64,000 bases of DNA from the NCBI GenBank assembly GCA_023416735.1, contig JAEZGX010000012.1, forward strand, positions 186,001-250,000. The letters run 5' to 3'. Position 1 is the stretch's first letter. Every line of letters starts with the position of its first letter. The notes beneath the pieces were generated by a model that did not search any database, was not told where the DNA came from, and saw only the letters and a list, made by a program, of their open reading frames with translations. Positions 1 through 8,527 of the stretch are shown one piece after another. Both the position numbers and the translations under genes were made by a program. The stretch comes from Verrucomicrobiota bacterium (GTDB taxonomy: Bacteria > Verrucomicrobiota > Verrucomicrobiia > Opitutales > Opitutaceae).

Positions 1-1014
1 ACTGAAACGCACGTTGCGCACCGCCGTCAGCGTCGCCTCCCGCTGCTCCAACGCGTCCTCGTAACTCACCCGCGCCCGCGCGATCTCGCGCTCACGCCCC
101 GCGTCCGCGGCCGCCACTTCCACTTCGATCAGCGCAAACTTCTCCTGCCCGCCATAGATCTGACTGAGCGTCAGCTCCGCCTTCCGCTCGCGAATCACCC
201 CGTCGCGGCCCACGAAGCGCAACGGCCGCACTCCTTCGGGAAACTCGATTTCAATCACCACGCGTCGCGCCACCACGCTCAAAACATCCCCCAGCTCGGC
301 CGCAAAGATTCGTGGCAGATCCGAGCTGTCCTCCACGAAATACGTGTTCCCATCGCTCCGCTGCGCGAGCCGGGTCATCAGGTCTTCGTTGAATCCCAAT
401 CCCAGCCCGATCGTCGTCACCGCGATTCCTTCCCGCATCAACGACGCGCCCAATCGGCCTAATTCCTCCGGCGAACTTGGTCCGACATTCGCCTGCCCGT
501 CCGACAACAAGATCACCCGATTCACGTAACGTCCGTCTTCGCTGAACCGCCGCACTTCATCCGCCCCGCGCACGACACCGCCATACAGCGCGGTGCCGCC
601 CGTCGCCTCGAGGCTGCGAATCGCCTCCTCCAGCCTCCGCCGGTTTCCCACGCGCTGTGCCGGCACAAGCGTTTCCACGCGCGAGTCGTAAGCGATCACC
701 GACACGATATCGTCCGCCACCAGCTGCCGCACCGCCTCCAACGCCGCCTCTCGCGCTTTCTCGATTTTATCTCCGCCCATCGAACCGGAACGGTCGATCA
801 CCAACGCCAGATTCACTGGCGGCCGCACGTCACGCCGCGGCAGCTTCACGCCATCGAGCGCCACTTTGATGATAGCCGTATCCGTCGTCCGCGCCGGCAA
901 CACCGAGCGATCGACTTCCAATCGAAGCTGAACCGAGTCCGCCGCGAAGGCAGACGACCCCAACGCGCCGCCAACAAACGCAGCAGCAAGACCGAGCAAT
1001 GGAATGAGTTTCAT
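1..1014 (-). CDS. Exported von Willebrand factor A domain protein (partial, C-terminus off left edge)
   Basis: The frame reads from the ATG at 1014 to the window edge without a stop, giving 338 residues. Residues 1-25 form a signal peptide (MKLIPLLGLA start, cleavage near AFAAD). A vWA domain follows, with the metal-ion-dependent adhesion site DRSGSM at about residue 74, the later threonine in GGTALYG and the aspartate in LLSDGQANVG, so the metal site looks complete. Such proteins are usually periplasmic or surface proteins that bind partners through a divalent cation; the partner is unknown. Homologues often carry a C-terminal extension, which would lie outside the window. Its transcription is separated from the upstream leuCD genes by a strong terminator at 1118-1146, so it must have its own promoter within about 100 bases. 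Confidence 0.85.
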   Translation of the reverse strand, partial: MKLIPLLGLAAAFVGGALGSSAFAADSVQLRLEVDRSVLPARTTDTAIIKVALDGVKLPRRDVRPPVNLALVIDRSGSMGGDKIEKAREAALEAVRQLVADDIVSVIAYDSRVETLVPAQRVGNRRRLEEAIRSLEATGGTALYGGVVRGADEVRRFSEDGRYVNRVILLSDGQANVGPSSPEELGRLGASLMREGIAVTTIGLGLGFNEDLMTRLAQRSDGNTYFVEDSSDLPRIFAAELGDVLSVVARRVVIEIEFPEGVRPLRFVGRDGVIRERKAELTLSQIYGGQEKFALIEVEVAAADAGREREIARARVSYEDALEQREATLTAVRNVRFS

Positions 1015-1117
1015 GGTAAGTCCGTGTTTGAACGCCACGATTCAACCACATCCGCGCCCCCCGCGTGTCAGTGTGCCGTCAGCCAATTGTCAGCGAAATG
1101 TCATGGCTCACACGGGC

Positions 1118-1146
1118 AAAAAAAAGCCGGGCTCGTCGAGCCCGGC
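1118..1146 (-). terminator. Rho-independent terminator of leuCD
   Basis: GC-rich stem GCCGGGCTC/GAGCCCGGC (1126-1134 with 1138-1146) with a 3-base loop. On the minus strand it is followed by eight T (the A run at 1118-1125). It lies 27 bases after the leuD stop. Confidence 0.88.
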
Positions 1147-1172
1147 GCAAAACCAAAAATCGAACAACCGCG

Positions 1173-1784
1173 TTAAGCCGTCGCCGTCGCGAAATACGGC
1201 AGCTTGCCCGCCGTTTCCTTCACCGTCGGCAAACCTTCGAGCAATTCGCCGATCGGATCCCAACGGCCGTTCACCAGCGCATCACGTGCCGACTCGCGTT
1301 GCGTGATCTTCACCGTCTGCCCGGCAAAACGAACTTCGAGCTTCTCGAGATCGATCACGACTTCCGTCGAGGGATCCTGCTCCACCGCCGCCGCGATCTT
1401 CGCGATGTCTTCGCGGCTCGCCGACACGCACGGAATTCCCAATCCCGTGCTGTTGCCGAAGAAGATCTCCGCGAAATTTTCCGCGATCACCGCTTTGAAT
1501 CCATATTTCTGAATCGCCTGCGGCGCGTGCTCGCGCGACGACCCGCAGCCGAAATTCGAGCCCGACAACAAAATCGTCGCCTGCTTGAAACGCGGATCGT
1601 TCAGCGGATGCGCCTTGTCCGTGCCATCGGCATTCTTGCGCACGTCAAAGAACAGGAATTCGCCGAGACCGTCGAACGTCACGCACTTCATGAAGCGCGC
1701 GGGAATGATGCGGTCCGTGTCGATGTCATTGCCCGGCACGCTCACCGCGCGACCGGCCACTTGATTAATTTTTTCTAAGGCCAT
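1173..1784 (-). CDS. leuD: 3-isopropylmalate dehydratase small subunit (LeuD)
   Basis: LeuD pairs with LeuC to form isopropylmalate isomerase, which converts 2- to 3-isopropylmalate in leucine biosynthesis. The 203 residues match the usual length of the small (swivel) subunit. Seen in the protein: the N-terminal VPGNDIDTDRIIPARF segment typical of LeuD, and the GSNFGCGSSREHAPQA motif that contacts substrate. The ATG at 1784 directly precedes the conserved start. It lies 26 bases after leuC on the same strand, and the pair ends at a strong terminator, so this is a leuCD operon. The short leuC-leuD gap is made almost entirely of a phrase-like repeat (1784-1817). Confidence 0.97.
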   Translation of the reverse strand: MALEKINQVAGRAVSVPGNDIDTDRIIPARFMKCVTFDGLGEFLFFDVRKNADGTDKAHPLNDPRFKQATILLSGSNFGCGSSREHAPQAIQKYGFKAVIAENFAEIFFGNSTGLGIPCVSASREDIAKIAAAVEQDPSTEVVIDLEKLEVRFAGQTVKITQRESARDALVNGRWDPIGELLEGLPTVKETAGKLPYFATATA

Positions 1785-1817
1785 GTTTCTGTGTCTCCGT
1801 GCCTCTGTGGTTAATTG
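1784..1817. repeat. Phrase-like repeat (CTCCGTG...GTGGTTAAT) at leuC-leuD junction
   Basis: The plus strand reads CTGTGTCTCCGTGCCTCTG followed by TGGTTAATTG. It spans the whole leuC-leuD gap and includes the leuC stop codon (TTA at 1811-1813). A close relative (CTCCGTATCTCCGTGGTTAAT) lies at 63142-63163. The function is unknown. Confidence 0.5.
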
Positions 1818-3232
1818 GATTGGTTCACCCCGAACACTTCACGCGCATCGGCGACCTGACCGGTCACCGCCGCCGCCGCGACCATCACCGGACTCATCAG
1901 AATCGTGCGGCCCGTCGGACTGCCCTGACGGCCCTTGAAATTACGATTCGAGGAACTCGCACACAGCTGCTCGCCGATGAGTTTATCCGGATTCATCGCC
2001 AAACACATTGAGCAACCCGCCGCGCGCCATTCGAACCCGGCTTCGCTCAAAATCTTGTCGAGCCCGAGCTTCTCGCACTGCAACGCCACGATCTGCGATC
2101 CCGGCACCGCAATCGCCTTCACGCCCGGCGCCACGCGCTTTCCTTTGAGGAACTTCGCGACTTCCTGGAAATCGCTCAGCCGCCCGTTCGTGCAGGAACC
2201 GAGGAACGCCACATCGATCTTCGTGCCTTTGATCGGCGCGCCCGGCTGCAGCTTCATGTAAGCCAGCGCCTCTTCGATGTTCGCCTTCTCGTCCGTGTCC
2301 TTGGCTTTCGTCGGATCCGGAATCTGCTCGTTGATCGAAATGCCCTGACCGGGATTGATGCCCCAGGTGACCGTCGGCGCGATTTCCGCCGCATCGATCT
2401 TCACCAGGTCGTCATAGTGACAGCCCGCATCGCTCGCGACCGCACGCCAGCGCTCGACCGCCGCATTCCACTCCGCGCCTTTCGGCGAATACGGGCGACC
2501 TTTCAAATACTCGAACGTCGTGTCGTCCGGATTCACGTAGCCGACGCGCGCGCCGCCTTCGATCGACATGTTACACACCGTCATCCGCTCTTCCATCGTG
2601 AAGCGGTCGAACACTTCGCCCGCGTATTCATACGCGTAGCCCGTGCCGCCATTCACGCCGAGCGTCTTGATGATGTGGAGGATCACGTCCTTCGCATACA
2701 CGCCGGGACGCAGCTTTCCGTTCACTTCGATCCGGCGCACTTTCAACGGCGCCAGCGCCATCGTCTGCGTCGCCAGCACGTCGCGCACCTGGCTCGTGCC
2801 AATGCCAAAAGCGATCGCGCCAAACGCCCCGTGCGTGCTCGTGTGCGAATCGCCGCACGCGATCGTCGTGCCCGGCTGCGTGATACCCTGCTCCGGCCCC
2901 ACGATGTGCACGATGCCTTGCTTGCCCGTCGAGCGATCGAAAAACGTGATGCCGAACTCCGCACAGTTCTTACGCAACTCGTCCATCATCGCCTGCGCCA
3001 GGGGATCGCGATACGGTTCCACGAACTGATCCGTCGGCACGATATGATCGACCGTCGCGAAGGTCCGCTGCGGAAACGCCACCTTCAATCCGAGATCGCG
3101 CAACATCCCGAAGGCTTGCGGACTCGTGACTTCGTGAATCAAGTGCGTGCCGATGAGCAATTGCGTCTGCCCATTCGCGAGTTTTCGCACCGTGTGCGCA
3201 TCCCAGACTTTCTGAAAGAGTGACTTGGCCAT
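1811..3232 (-). CDS. leuC: 3-isopropylmalate dehydratase large subunit (LeuC)
   Basis: This is the catalytic subunit of isopropylmalate isomerase, carrying a [4Fe-4S] cluster. The protein of 473 residues has the expected cluster cysteines (GSCTNGR and CSMCLAMNPD) and the aconitase-family GDSHTSTHGAFG and FGIGTSQV motifs. The start at 3232 (MAKSLFQKVW) is the canonical LeuC N-terminus. The reading frame stays open upstream only because it is antisense to the lysR gene. It is transcribed divergently from that LysR-type regulator across a 96-base gap, an arrangement common for a regulator and its target operon; the inferred target is leuCD. Confidence 0.97.
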   Translation of the reverse strand: MAKSLFQKVWDAHTVRKLANGQTQLLIGTHLIHEVTSPQAFGMLRDLGLKVAFPQRTFATVDHIVPTDQFVEPYRDPLAQAMMDELRKNCAEFGITFFDRSTGKQGIVHIVGPEQGITQPGTTIACGDSHTSTHGAFGAIAFGIGTSQVRDVLATQTMALAPLKVRRIEVNGKLRPGVYAKDVILHIIKTLGVNGGTGYAYEYAGEVFDRFTMEERMTVCNMSIEGGARVGYVNPDDTTFEYLKGRPYSPKGAEWNAAVERWRAVASDAGCHYDDLVKIDAAEIAPTVTWGINPGQGISINEQIPDPTKAKDTDEKANIEEALAYMKLQPGAPIKGTKIDVAFLGSCTNGRLSDFQEVAKFLKGKRVAPGVKAIAVPGSQIVALQCEKLGLDKILSEAGFEWRAAGCSMCLAMNPDKLIGEQLCASSSNRNFKGRQGSPTGRTILMSPVMVAAAAVTGQVADAREVFGVNQSN

Positions 3233-3328
3233 GATGTTTGAGGTGACGCCAGGCGTGCATGCCCAACGTTTCGAAGCGCGCATCCTACCAGAAAGTTGCC
3301 ATAACCGGAAATACTTCTTTCGCTCTCT

Positions 3329-4255
3329 GTGATGCCGAGAGAGTATCACCTGCCTTTCGAACTTCGGCACCTCATCTATTTCCGCGAGGTCGCCACTCAG
3401 CTCCATTTTCGCAAGGCCGCTGAAACGCTCGCGATCGCCCAGCCCGCACTCAGCCGCGCCATCGCCCAGCTCGAAACGGCCCTCGACGCCGATCTCCTCA
3501 CTCGCACGCGCCGCGGCGTCGAAATCACCCCCGCCGGTCGCCTGTTGCTCGATCGCACCGAACCTCTCCTGCGCGCGCTCGCCTCCATTCCCAGGGAAAT
3601 CAAAGCCCTGTCGTCCGGCCAGGTCGGACACATCCGGGTCGCCTTCACCGGCTTGGCGATGGCCACCGTCCTCCCGGGAATCCTCCGTGAATTCAACCAG
3701 CGCTTCCCCGGCGTGCGCGTCGAACTCAACGAATCTCCCACCTCCATCCAACTCGCCGCCCTCGAATCCGGCGATCTTGCCTGCGGCTTCTTTCATCCCG
3801 ACGCCCCCACCCCTCACCTTCACACGCGTCTTCTTCTCCGCGAACGCAACGGCGTCCTGCTCCCCGCCAATCATCCCCTCGCCTCGCGCCCGCATCTTCA
3901 GCTCCGCGATCTCGCCGCCACGCCTTTCGTCGTCTTCCCGCGCACGCACAATCCCGGCTATTACGATCGTATCCTCGCCGCCTTCAACCGCGCCGGACTC
4001 ACCCCGCGAATCGCCGAAGAGGTCTGGCCCCGCGCCAACGCCGTCGGTCTCGTCCGCGCCGGACTCGGTGCAACCTTCATGACACCTTCCGAGGCCCAAC
4101 ACCTTCCACCCGAAGTCGTCTTTTGCCCGCTCGAAGGCCCAAGCCCGGAGAGCCGTCTCGTCATCGGTTGGCGCAAAACCCCGAATCCCGACGCCGCACT
4201 CGCGGCCTTCATCCAGGTGGCCACGTCTGCACCTGCCGGATCCGCGCGGCACTGA
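3329..4255 (+). CDS. LysR-family transcriptional regulator
   Basis: This is a 308-residue LysR-type regulator. An N-terminal winged helix-turn-helix occupies residues 10-70 (FELRHLIYFREVA... with the recognition segment AIAQPALSRAIAQLE), followed by a periplasmic-binding-protein-like effector domain (residues 95-300, GHIRVAFTG onward). GTG at 3329 and ATG at 3332 are both possible starts. It is divergent from leuCD, so control of leucine synthesis, perhaps responding to a pathway intermediate, is inferred from position only. Downstream, hisI follows in the same direction after 71 bases and may be co-transcribed. Confidence 0.93.
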   Translation: MMPREYHLPFELRHLIYFREVATQLHFRKAAETLAIAQPALSRAIAQLETALDADLLTRTRRGVEITPAGRLLLDRTEPLLRALASIPREIKALSSGQVGHIRVAFTGLAMATVLPGILREFNQRFPGVRVELNESPTSIQLAALESGDLACGFFHPDAPTPHLHTRLLLRERNGVLLPANHPLASRPHLQLRDLAATPFVVFPRTHNPGYYDRILAAFNRAGLTPRIAEEVWPRANAVGLVRAGLGATFMTPSEAQHLPPEVVFCPLEGPSPESRLVIGWRKTPNPDAALAAFIQVATSAPAGSARH

Positions 4256-4326
4256 CACGTGCGCACCGTAAATTTCAACTCGCGCATCGCGCCCGTCCGT
4301 CCGCACGCTTCAACCCGATTCGCATC

Positions 4327-4782
4327 ATGTCCAACTACGTCTTCCCCGCTCGCACCACCACTGCCGAAATCGAACTCGGCACCACGCTCCAGCCGAAGTT
4401 CGGCGCCGACGGCCTGATTCCCTGCATCACCCAGGACGTTCACACCGGTGATGTGCTCATGTTCGCGTTCATGAACGCTGAATCCCTCTCCCACACGCTG
4501 CAGACGAAGAAAGCGACTTACTGGAGCCGCTCGCGCAACAAGCTCTGGGTGAAAGGCGAAGAATCCGGCAACGTCCAACACGTCCGCGAGGTCCGCACCG
4601 ACTGCGACCAGGACGTCCTCCTCATCAAGGTCGAACAAACCGGCTCCGCCAACGCGTCCTGCCACAACGGCTACAAATCCTGTTTCTACCGCCGTCTCGC
4701 CTCACTGGACGACGCGTCATTGAAACTCGAATACACCGCCGAGCGCCTCTTCGACCCCGCGACGGTCTACAAAAAAAGGTAA
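4327..4782 (+). CDS. hisI: Phosphoribosyl-AMP cyclohydrolase (HisI)
   Basis: HisI hydrolyses phosphoribosyl-AMP to ProFAR, the third step of histidine biosynthesis. The protein of 151 residues covers the cyclohydrolase domain only; no HisE pyrophosphohydrolase domain is attached. Family motifs are present: FMNAESLSHTL, ATYWSRSRNKLWVKGEESGN, the metal-binding DCDQD, and CHNGYKSCFYR with its conserved cysteines. The ATG at 4327 begins MSNYVFPA. An in-frame extension upstream overlaps the end of lysR and has no family similarity. The gene stands alone here, away from other his genes, and is convergent with lpxA. Confidence 0.95.
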   Translation: MSNYVFPARTTTAEIELGTTLQPKFGADGLIPCITQDVHTGDVLMFAFMNAESLSHTLQTKKATYWSRSRNKLWVKGEESGNVQHVREVRTDCDQDVLLIKVEQTGSANASCHNGYKSCFYRRLASLDDASLKLEYTAERLFDPATVYKKR

Positions 4783-4783
4783 G

Positions 4784-4824
4784 TCAGCCCGGCTGCGAGG
4801 GAGCCCGACGTCGCGCCGGGCTGA
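4784..4824 (-). terminator. Possible terminator between convergent hisI and lpxA
   Basis: Ten-base perfect stem TCAGCCCGGC/GCCGGGCTGA (4784-4793 with 4815-4824) with a 21-base loop between the two converging genes. On the minus strand a run of seven T follows slightly downstream, encoded by the lysine codons at the end of hisI. Confidence 0.4.
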
Positions 4825-4853
4825 TCACGCTTCGCCGCCCCGAGGCACTGCCC

Positions 4854-5639
4854 TCACACGCCCGGCGCCAATCCCCGCTGGCTCGCCTTCGCGAACGCGA
4901 TCATCGCCTGAAACTCGGGCGTCGTCGCCTTCTCGTGCCCCACCAGGCGGTCCATCGCCTGCGTGCGGTTGAGTCCGTCGCGATACAGAATCCGAAACAC
5001 CTGCTTCACGCGATCGAGCTGCTCCGGCGTATAGCCTGTCCGCTCGAGTCCGATCTTGTTGAAGGTCCGCACCGTCGCCGGCGCCCCATCCGCGATGAAA
5101 AAGGGCGGCAGATCATGCACGAGTTTCGAACAGGCCGACAGCATGGCATGCGCTCCCAAACGGCAAAACTGATGCACGCCGCCATACGCGCCAATCAACA
5201 CGTGATCCTCCACCACCACGTGCCCCGCCAACCCCGCGTAATTGCTCATGATCACGCGGCTGCCGACCACGCAGTCATGCGCGATATGGCTGTAAGCGAG
5301 AATCGTGTTATCGGAACCCACCGTCGTGAACTCTCCATCGAACGTCGCCGCGTGCACGCTCACGTATTCGCGAAACACATTGCGGTCGCCAATCCGCACG
5401 CCGGGGTTTCCGCCTTTGTATTTCAGATCCTGCGTCTTCCCGCCGATGCACGCATACGGAAAAATCTCACACGCCGCTCCGACGTGGGTGTTGCCTTCCA
5501 CGGTGGCATGATGGTGCAGGCGCGTGCCTGCGCCGATCCGCACCCCCGTTCCCACAAACGCATACGCACCGATCTCGACGTCGCCCTCCAGCTCCACACC
5601 GGATTCGACGATCGCCGTCGGATGGATCTTCACGCTCAT
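4854..5639 (-). CDS. lpxA: Acyl-ACP:UDP-N-acetylglucosamine O-acyltransferase (LpxA)
   Basis: LpxA adds the 3-hydroxyacyl chain to UDP-GlcNAc, the first step of lipid A synthesis in the cytoplasm. At 261 residues it has the usual length. The N-terminal two thirds is a left-handed beta helix of hexapeptide repeats (IHPTAIVESGVELEGDVEIG onward), followed by the helical C-terminal domain (GLERTGYTPEQLDRVKQVFR). The histidine-rich catalytic stretch is visible (VVVEDHVLIGAYGGVHQF). It starts 8 bases after the lpxC-fabZ stop, so the two are one operon covering the first two committed lipid A steps and hydroxyacyl-ACP dehydration. Confidence 0.97.
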   Translation of the reverse strand: MSVKIHPTAIVESGVELEGDVEIGAYAFVGTGVRIGAGTRLHHHATVEGNTHVGAACEIFPYACIGGKTQDLKYKGGNPGVRIGDRNVFREYVSVHAATFDGEFTTVGSDNTILAYSHIAHDCVVGSRVIMSNYAGLAGHVVVEDHVLIGAYGGVHQFCRLGAHAMLSACSKLVHDLPPFFIADGAPATVRTFNKIGLERTGYTPEQLDRVKQVFRILYRDGLNRTQAMDRLVGHEKATTPEFQAMIAFAKASQRGLAPGV

Positions 5640-5647
5640 GTTTGCGC

Positions 5648-6985
5648 TCAGGCGTTCGTCCCGTTCTCGACCACCGCGAACATCAGCTCAGCCGACGACA
5701 CCACATTGCCGCCCACCGTGCAGGTCGCTTCCGCCGAAGCCAGTTTGTTGCCGCGCACCTTCACGAGCTTGCAGTTGATCACCAACTGATCGCCCGGACG
5801 CACGGGCCGGCGGAACTTCACTTTGTCCACACTCATCAGGAACGGCGTTTTCCCTTCGCTGGTGCCGAGCCGCAGCAGCAACACCCCCGACGCCTGCGCC
5901 ATCGCCTCGATCTGCAACACGCCCGGCATCACCGGTTCGCCCGGGTAGTGCCCTTGGAAATACGGCTCGTTGATCGTCACGTTCTTGATCGCGACCAATT
6001 CGCCTTCACCAATGAACTCGATCACGCGATCGATCATCACGAAGGGATAACGATGCGGAATCGTCTCGAGGATGCGTTTGATATCCAGCGAGGTCTCGTG
6101 CGGCTGCAAAGCCTTCGGCTGCGCCGCCGGCTTCTTCTTCGTTCCGGCTTTCTTCCGCTCCTGCAATTTCTCGAACAACGCTTTCGTGAGATCCGCGTTG
6201 ATCGCGTGCCCCGGCCGCGTCGCCACGATGTGCGCCTTCAACGGCATCCCCAGCAACAGCACGTCGCCAATGATATCCAAAATCTTGTGACGCACGAACT
6301 CGTCTTTGAACCGCAACGGCTCTTTTGAGATGATCTTGTCGCCGCGAATCACCACCGCGCAGTCCAGCGAACCGCCCTTGATCTTCCCCAACTTCAACAG
6401 CTCCTCGATGTCCTCGTAGATCGTGAAGGTCCGTGCGGCCGCGATCTGCGTCATGTAAGACTCCGGATCGATCGTCAGCGAAAGATGCTGGGTGTGGATC
6501 CCGCGATCGTCCGCCGACGTGCACGAGATCTTCAGCTCGCTCGAGGGCAGCGCGATGATCGATGAATTTCCGCGCGTCACCGACACCGGCGCGTCCAATT
6601 CGAAATACTCCCGCTCCGCCTCCTGCTCCACCGGCTCACCTTGCAGGATCAGATTCACAAACGGCCGCGCCGAACCATCCAAAATCGGCGGCTCCGACGC
6701 ATCCATCTCGATCACCACATTGTCGACGCCGCATCCGTGCAGCGCGCTCAACACATGCTCCACCGTGTGGATCTTCGCATGCCCGTCCTGGATCGTCGTC
6801 GCTCGGACAAGGTCCGTCACCTGGTCGACCCGCGGCCGCAATTCCGGCGCACCGTTGAGGTCCACCCGCTTGAACACGATCCCGTGTCCCGCCGGTGCCG
6901 GCTTGATGGTGAGCGTGACCGTCTCCCCAGTGTGCAGCGCACTGCCTTTGATCGAAACTTCACGCGCAAGAGTGCGTTGCTTCAT
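5648..6985 (-). CDS. lpxC-fabZ: Bifunctional UDP-3-O-acyl-GlcNAc deacetylase / 3-hydroxyacyl-ACP dehydratase (LpxC-FabZ fusion)
   Basis: This 445-residue protein fuses two lipid A/fatty acid enzymes. Residues 1-278 are LpxC, the zinc deacetylase committing UDP-acyl-GlcNAc to lipid A; the zinc and catalytic residues are visible (HTVEH at 73-77, H233 and D237 in RHKILD, H260 in RPGHAIN). Residues 279-298 are a Lys/Ala/Pro-rich linker. Residues 300-445 are FabZ, a hot-dog-fold dehydratase, with HRYPFVMIDR, active-site H346 (QGHYPG) and E360 (LQIEAMAQ). Such fusions are known in Bacteroidetes and in members of the PVC group. It is first in an operon with lpxA. The ATG at 6985 gives the canonical LpxC start (MKQRTLAREVSI). 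Confidence 0.96.
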   Translation of the reverse strand: MKQRTLAREVSIKGSALHTGETVTLTIKPAPAGHGIVFKRVDLNGAPELRPRVDQVTDLVRATTIQDGHAKIHTVEHVLSALHGCGVDNVVIEMDASEPPILDGSARPFVNLILQGEPVEQEAEREYFELDAPVSVTRGNSSIIALPSSELKISCTSADDRGIHTQHLSLTIDPESYMTQIAAARTFTIYEDIEELLKLGKIKGGSLDCAVVIRGDKIISKEPLRFKDEFVRHKILDIIGDVLLLGMPLKAHIVATRPGHAINADLTKALFEKLQERKKAGTKKKPAAQPKALQPHETSLDIKRILETIPHRYPFVMIDRVIEFIGEGELVAIKNVTINEPYFQGHYPGEPVMPGVLQIEAMAQASGVLLLRLGTSEGKTPFLMSVDKVKFRRPVRPGDQLVINCKLVKVRGNKLASAEATCTVGGNVVSSAELMFAVVENGTNA

Positions 6986-7164
6986 GGATAACGCGTAGTG
7001 TCGGCAGCCGCCTCGCGCCAGCGCAAGCGCGGAGATGGCCGCGCGCCTCTCGCGATTTCAGTGCAGAAACAATCCCGTTTTAAACCTCCGGCCCCAGGCC
7101 TTGACAGACGCAAACCCGTTTCCCCACTCTCGACCCTTCCCATCATCCGACAACTCATTCCTCC

Positions 7165-7722
7165 ATGCCCGCAGCTAACGACATCCGCAGAGGCCAAGTG
7201 ATCAAACACAACGGCGAGCCCCACCTCGTCATGGAGACGCAGCACCGCACCCCGGGTAATTTGCGCGCTTTCGTCCAAATCAAGATGCGCAATCTCCGCT
7301 ACGGCAAAGCGCTCGACCAACGCTTCGCGTCCACCGATAGCATCGAGGTCCTTCCGACCGAGAAAAAGACCCTCGAATTCAGCTACGCCGATCGCGACAC
7401 CTACGCGTTCATGGATCCCGAGACGTTCGAGCAGATCGAGCTCAGCGCCCAGACCCTTGGGGAGACGATCAGCTACCTGACGCCCGGCGGCAAAGTCGAC
7501 GTCCTCTTCGTCGACGAGCGCCCGCTCTCCATCGATCTCCCGTCGACCGTCTCCCTCAAGGTCGTCGAATCCGCTGACGGCGTGAAAGGCGACACGGCGA
7601 GCAACGTGCAAAAACCCGCCAAGCTCGAAACCGGCCTCGTCGTTCAAGTCCCGCTCTTCATCAAGGAAGGCGAGATCATCAAGATCAGCACCGCCGACGG
7701 CTCCTATCTCGGCCGCAGCTGA
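7165..7722 (+). CDS. efp: Elongation factor P
   Basis: EF-P binds ribosomes stalled on polyproline stretches and promotes peptide-bond formation. The 185 residues give the usual three-domain length: N-terminal KOW-like domain (residues 1-64), then two OB domains, ending with KEGEIIKISTADGSYLGRS. In the domain I loop that normally carries the modified Lys34 (E. coli) or Arg32 (Pseudomonas) the sequence reads RTPGNLRAF, placing Asn32 at the tip. The loop therefore lacks the substrate for beta-lysylation or rhamnosylation. The gene is monocistronic, with a strong terminator 23 bases downstream, and diverges from lpxC-fabZ. A TTGACA at 7101-7106 could be its -35 box. Confidence 0.97.
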   Translation: MPAANDIRRGQVIKHNGEPHLVMETQHRTPGNLRAFVQIKMRNLRYGKALDQRFASTDSIEVLPTEKKTLEFSYADRDTYAFMDPETFEQIELSAQTLGETISYLTPGGKVDVLFVDERPLSIDLPSTVSLKVVESADGVKGDTASNVQKPAKLETGLVVQVPLFIKEGEIIKISTADGSYLGRS

Positions 7723-7745
7723 TGTAGCAAAAACTTCCCTCCTCC

Positions 7746-7772
7746 AGCCCGCGGTTCGCCGCGGGCTTTTTG
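7746..7772 (+). terminator. Rho-independent terminator of efp
   Basis: Stem AGCCCGCGG/CCGCGGGCT with a TTCG tetraloop (7746-7754 with 7759-7767), followed by a T run. Confidence 0.92.
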
Positions 7773-7783
7773 TTGCTATCCTC

Positions 7784-8428
7784 TCACTTCAACGCCGCCA
7801 CCGCTTCGCTATACGACTGCTCCGAAACCTCCACGGAGTTCGCCGAGCAGCGCAAATCCCGCAGCAGTCCATCGCCGACGCCGTAGATCCACCCGTGAAC
7901 CGTCAGCGACTGTCCGCGCGCCCACGCGTCGCGCACGATCGTGGTCTCGCACAAATTCTTCACCTGCTCGACCACGTTCAACTCGCACAACCGCGCATGG
8001 CGCGAGGTCTCGTCCGGCAGCGCACACACGCACAGATCGTGTTTCACTTTCACGTCTTTCACGTGACGCAGCCAGTTGTCCGCCAAGCCCACGCGCTCAC
8101 ATCGCAACACCGCTCGCACGCCACCGCAGCCGTAATGCCCCACCACCATCACGTGTTTCACTTTCAACACATCCACGGCAAACTGCAGCACGCTCAGGCA
8201 GTTCAGGTCGGTGTGCACGACGACGTTCGCGATATTGCGGTGCACAAACACTTCACCCGGCAAAAGCCCCATGATCTCGTTCGCCGGCACGCGGCTGTCG
8301 GAGCATCCAATCCATAGATATTCCGGACTCTGCTGCCGCGACAGCTTCTCGAAGAATCGCGGATCGCGCGCCGTAATCGCGTCAGCCCAGGCCCGGTTTT
8401 GTTCGAAGAGATGCGGCAGCGTATCCAT
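7784..8428 (-). CDS. can: Beta-class carbonic anhydrase
   Basis: This enzyme interconverts CO2 and bicarbonate with a zinc at the active site, in the cytoplasm. The 214 residues carry the beta-class signature: CSDSRVPANEI (zinc cysteine plus the Asp/Arg dyad) and VVGHYGCGGVRA (zinc histidine and second cysteine). The start at 8428 (MDTLPHLFEQNRAWA) matches the family N-terminus; the frame stays open 14 codons further upstream without similarity. It is convergent with efp and its terminator. It probably supplies bicarbonate for carboxylation reactions. Confidence 0.95.
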   Translation of the reverse strand: MDTLPHLFEQNRAWADAITARDPRFFEKLSRQQSPEYLWIGCSDSRVPANEIMGLLPGEVFVHRNIANVVVHTDLNCLSVLQFAVDVLKVKHVMVVGHYGCGGVRAVLRCERVGLADNWLRHVKDVKVKHDLCVCALPDETSRHARLCELNVVEQVKNLCETTIVRDAWARGQSLTVHGWIYGVGDGLLRDLRCSANSVEVSEQSYSEAVAALK

Positions 8429-8527
8429 GCGTGTCCGCCGCATGGTTCGCGCACGCCGCCCGTTGTCCACCTTCGATTTTCGCCCTTACATCTCGCACGG
8501 GAAACCTGCGCGTAAGCGCAAGCTCCC

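Noticed and set aside
3233..4306. Long upstream extension of leuC on the minus strand
   Set aside because: It is antisense to the clear LysR gene and has no family similarity; LeuC begins at its canonical MAKSLFQKVW at 3232.
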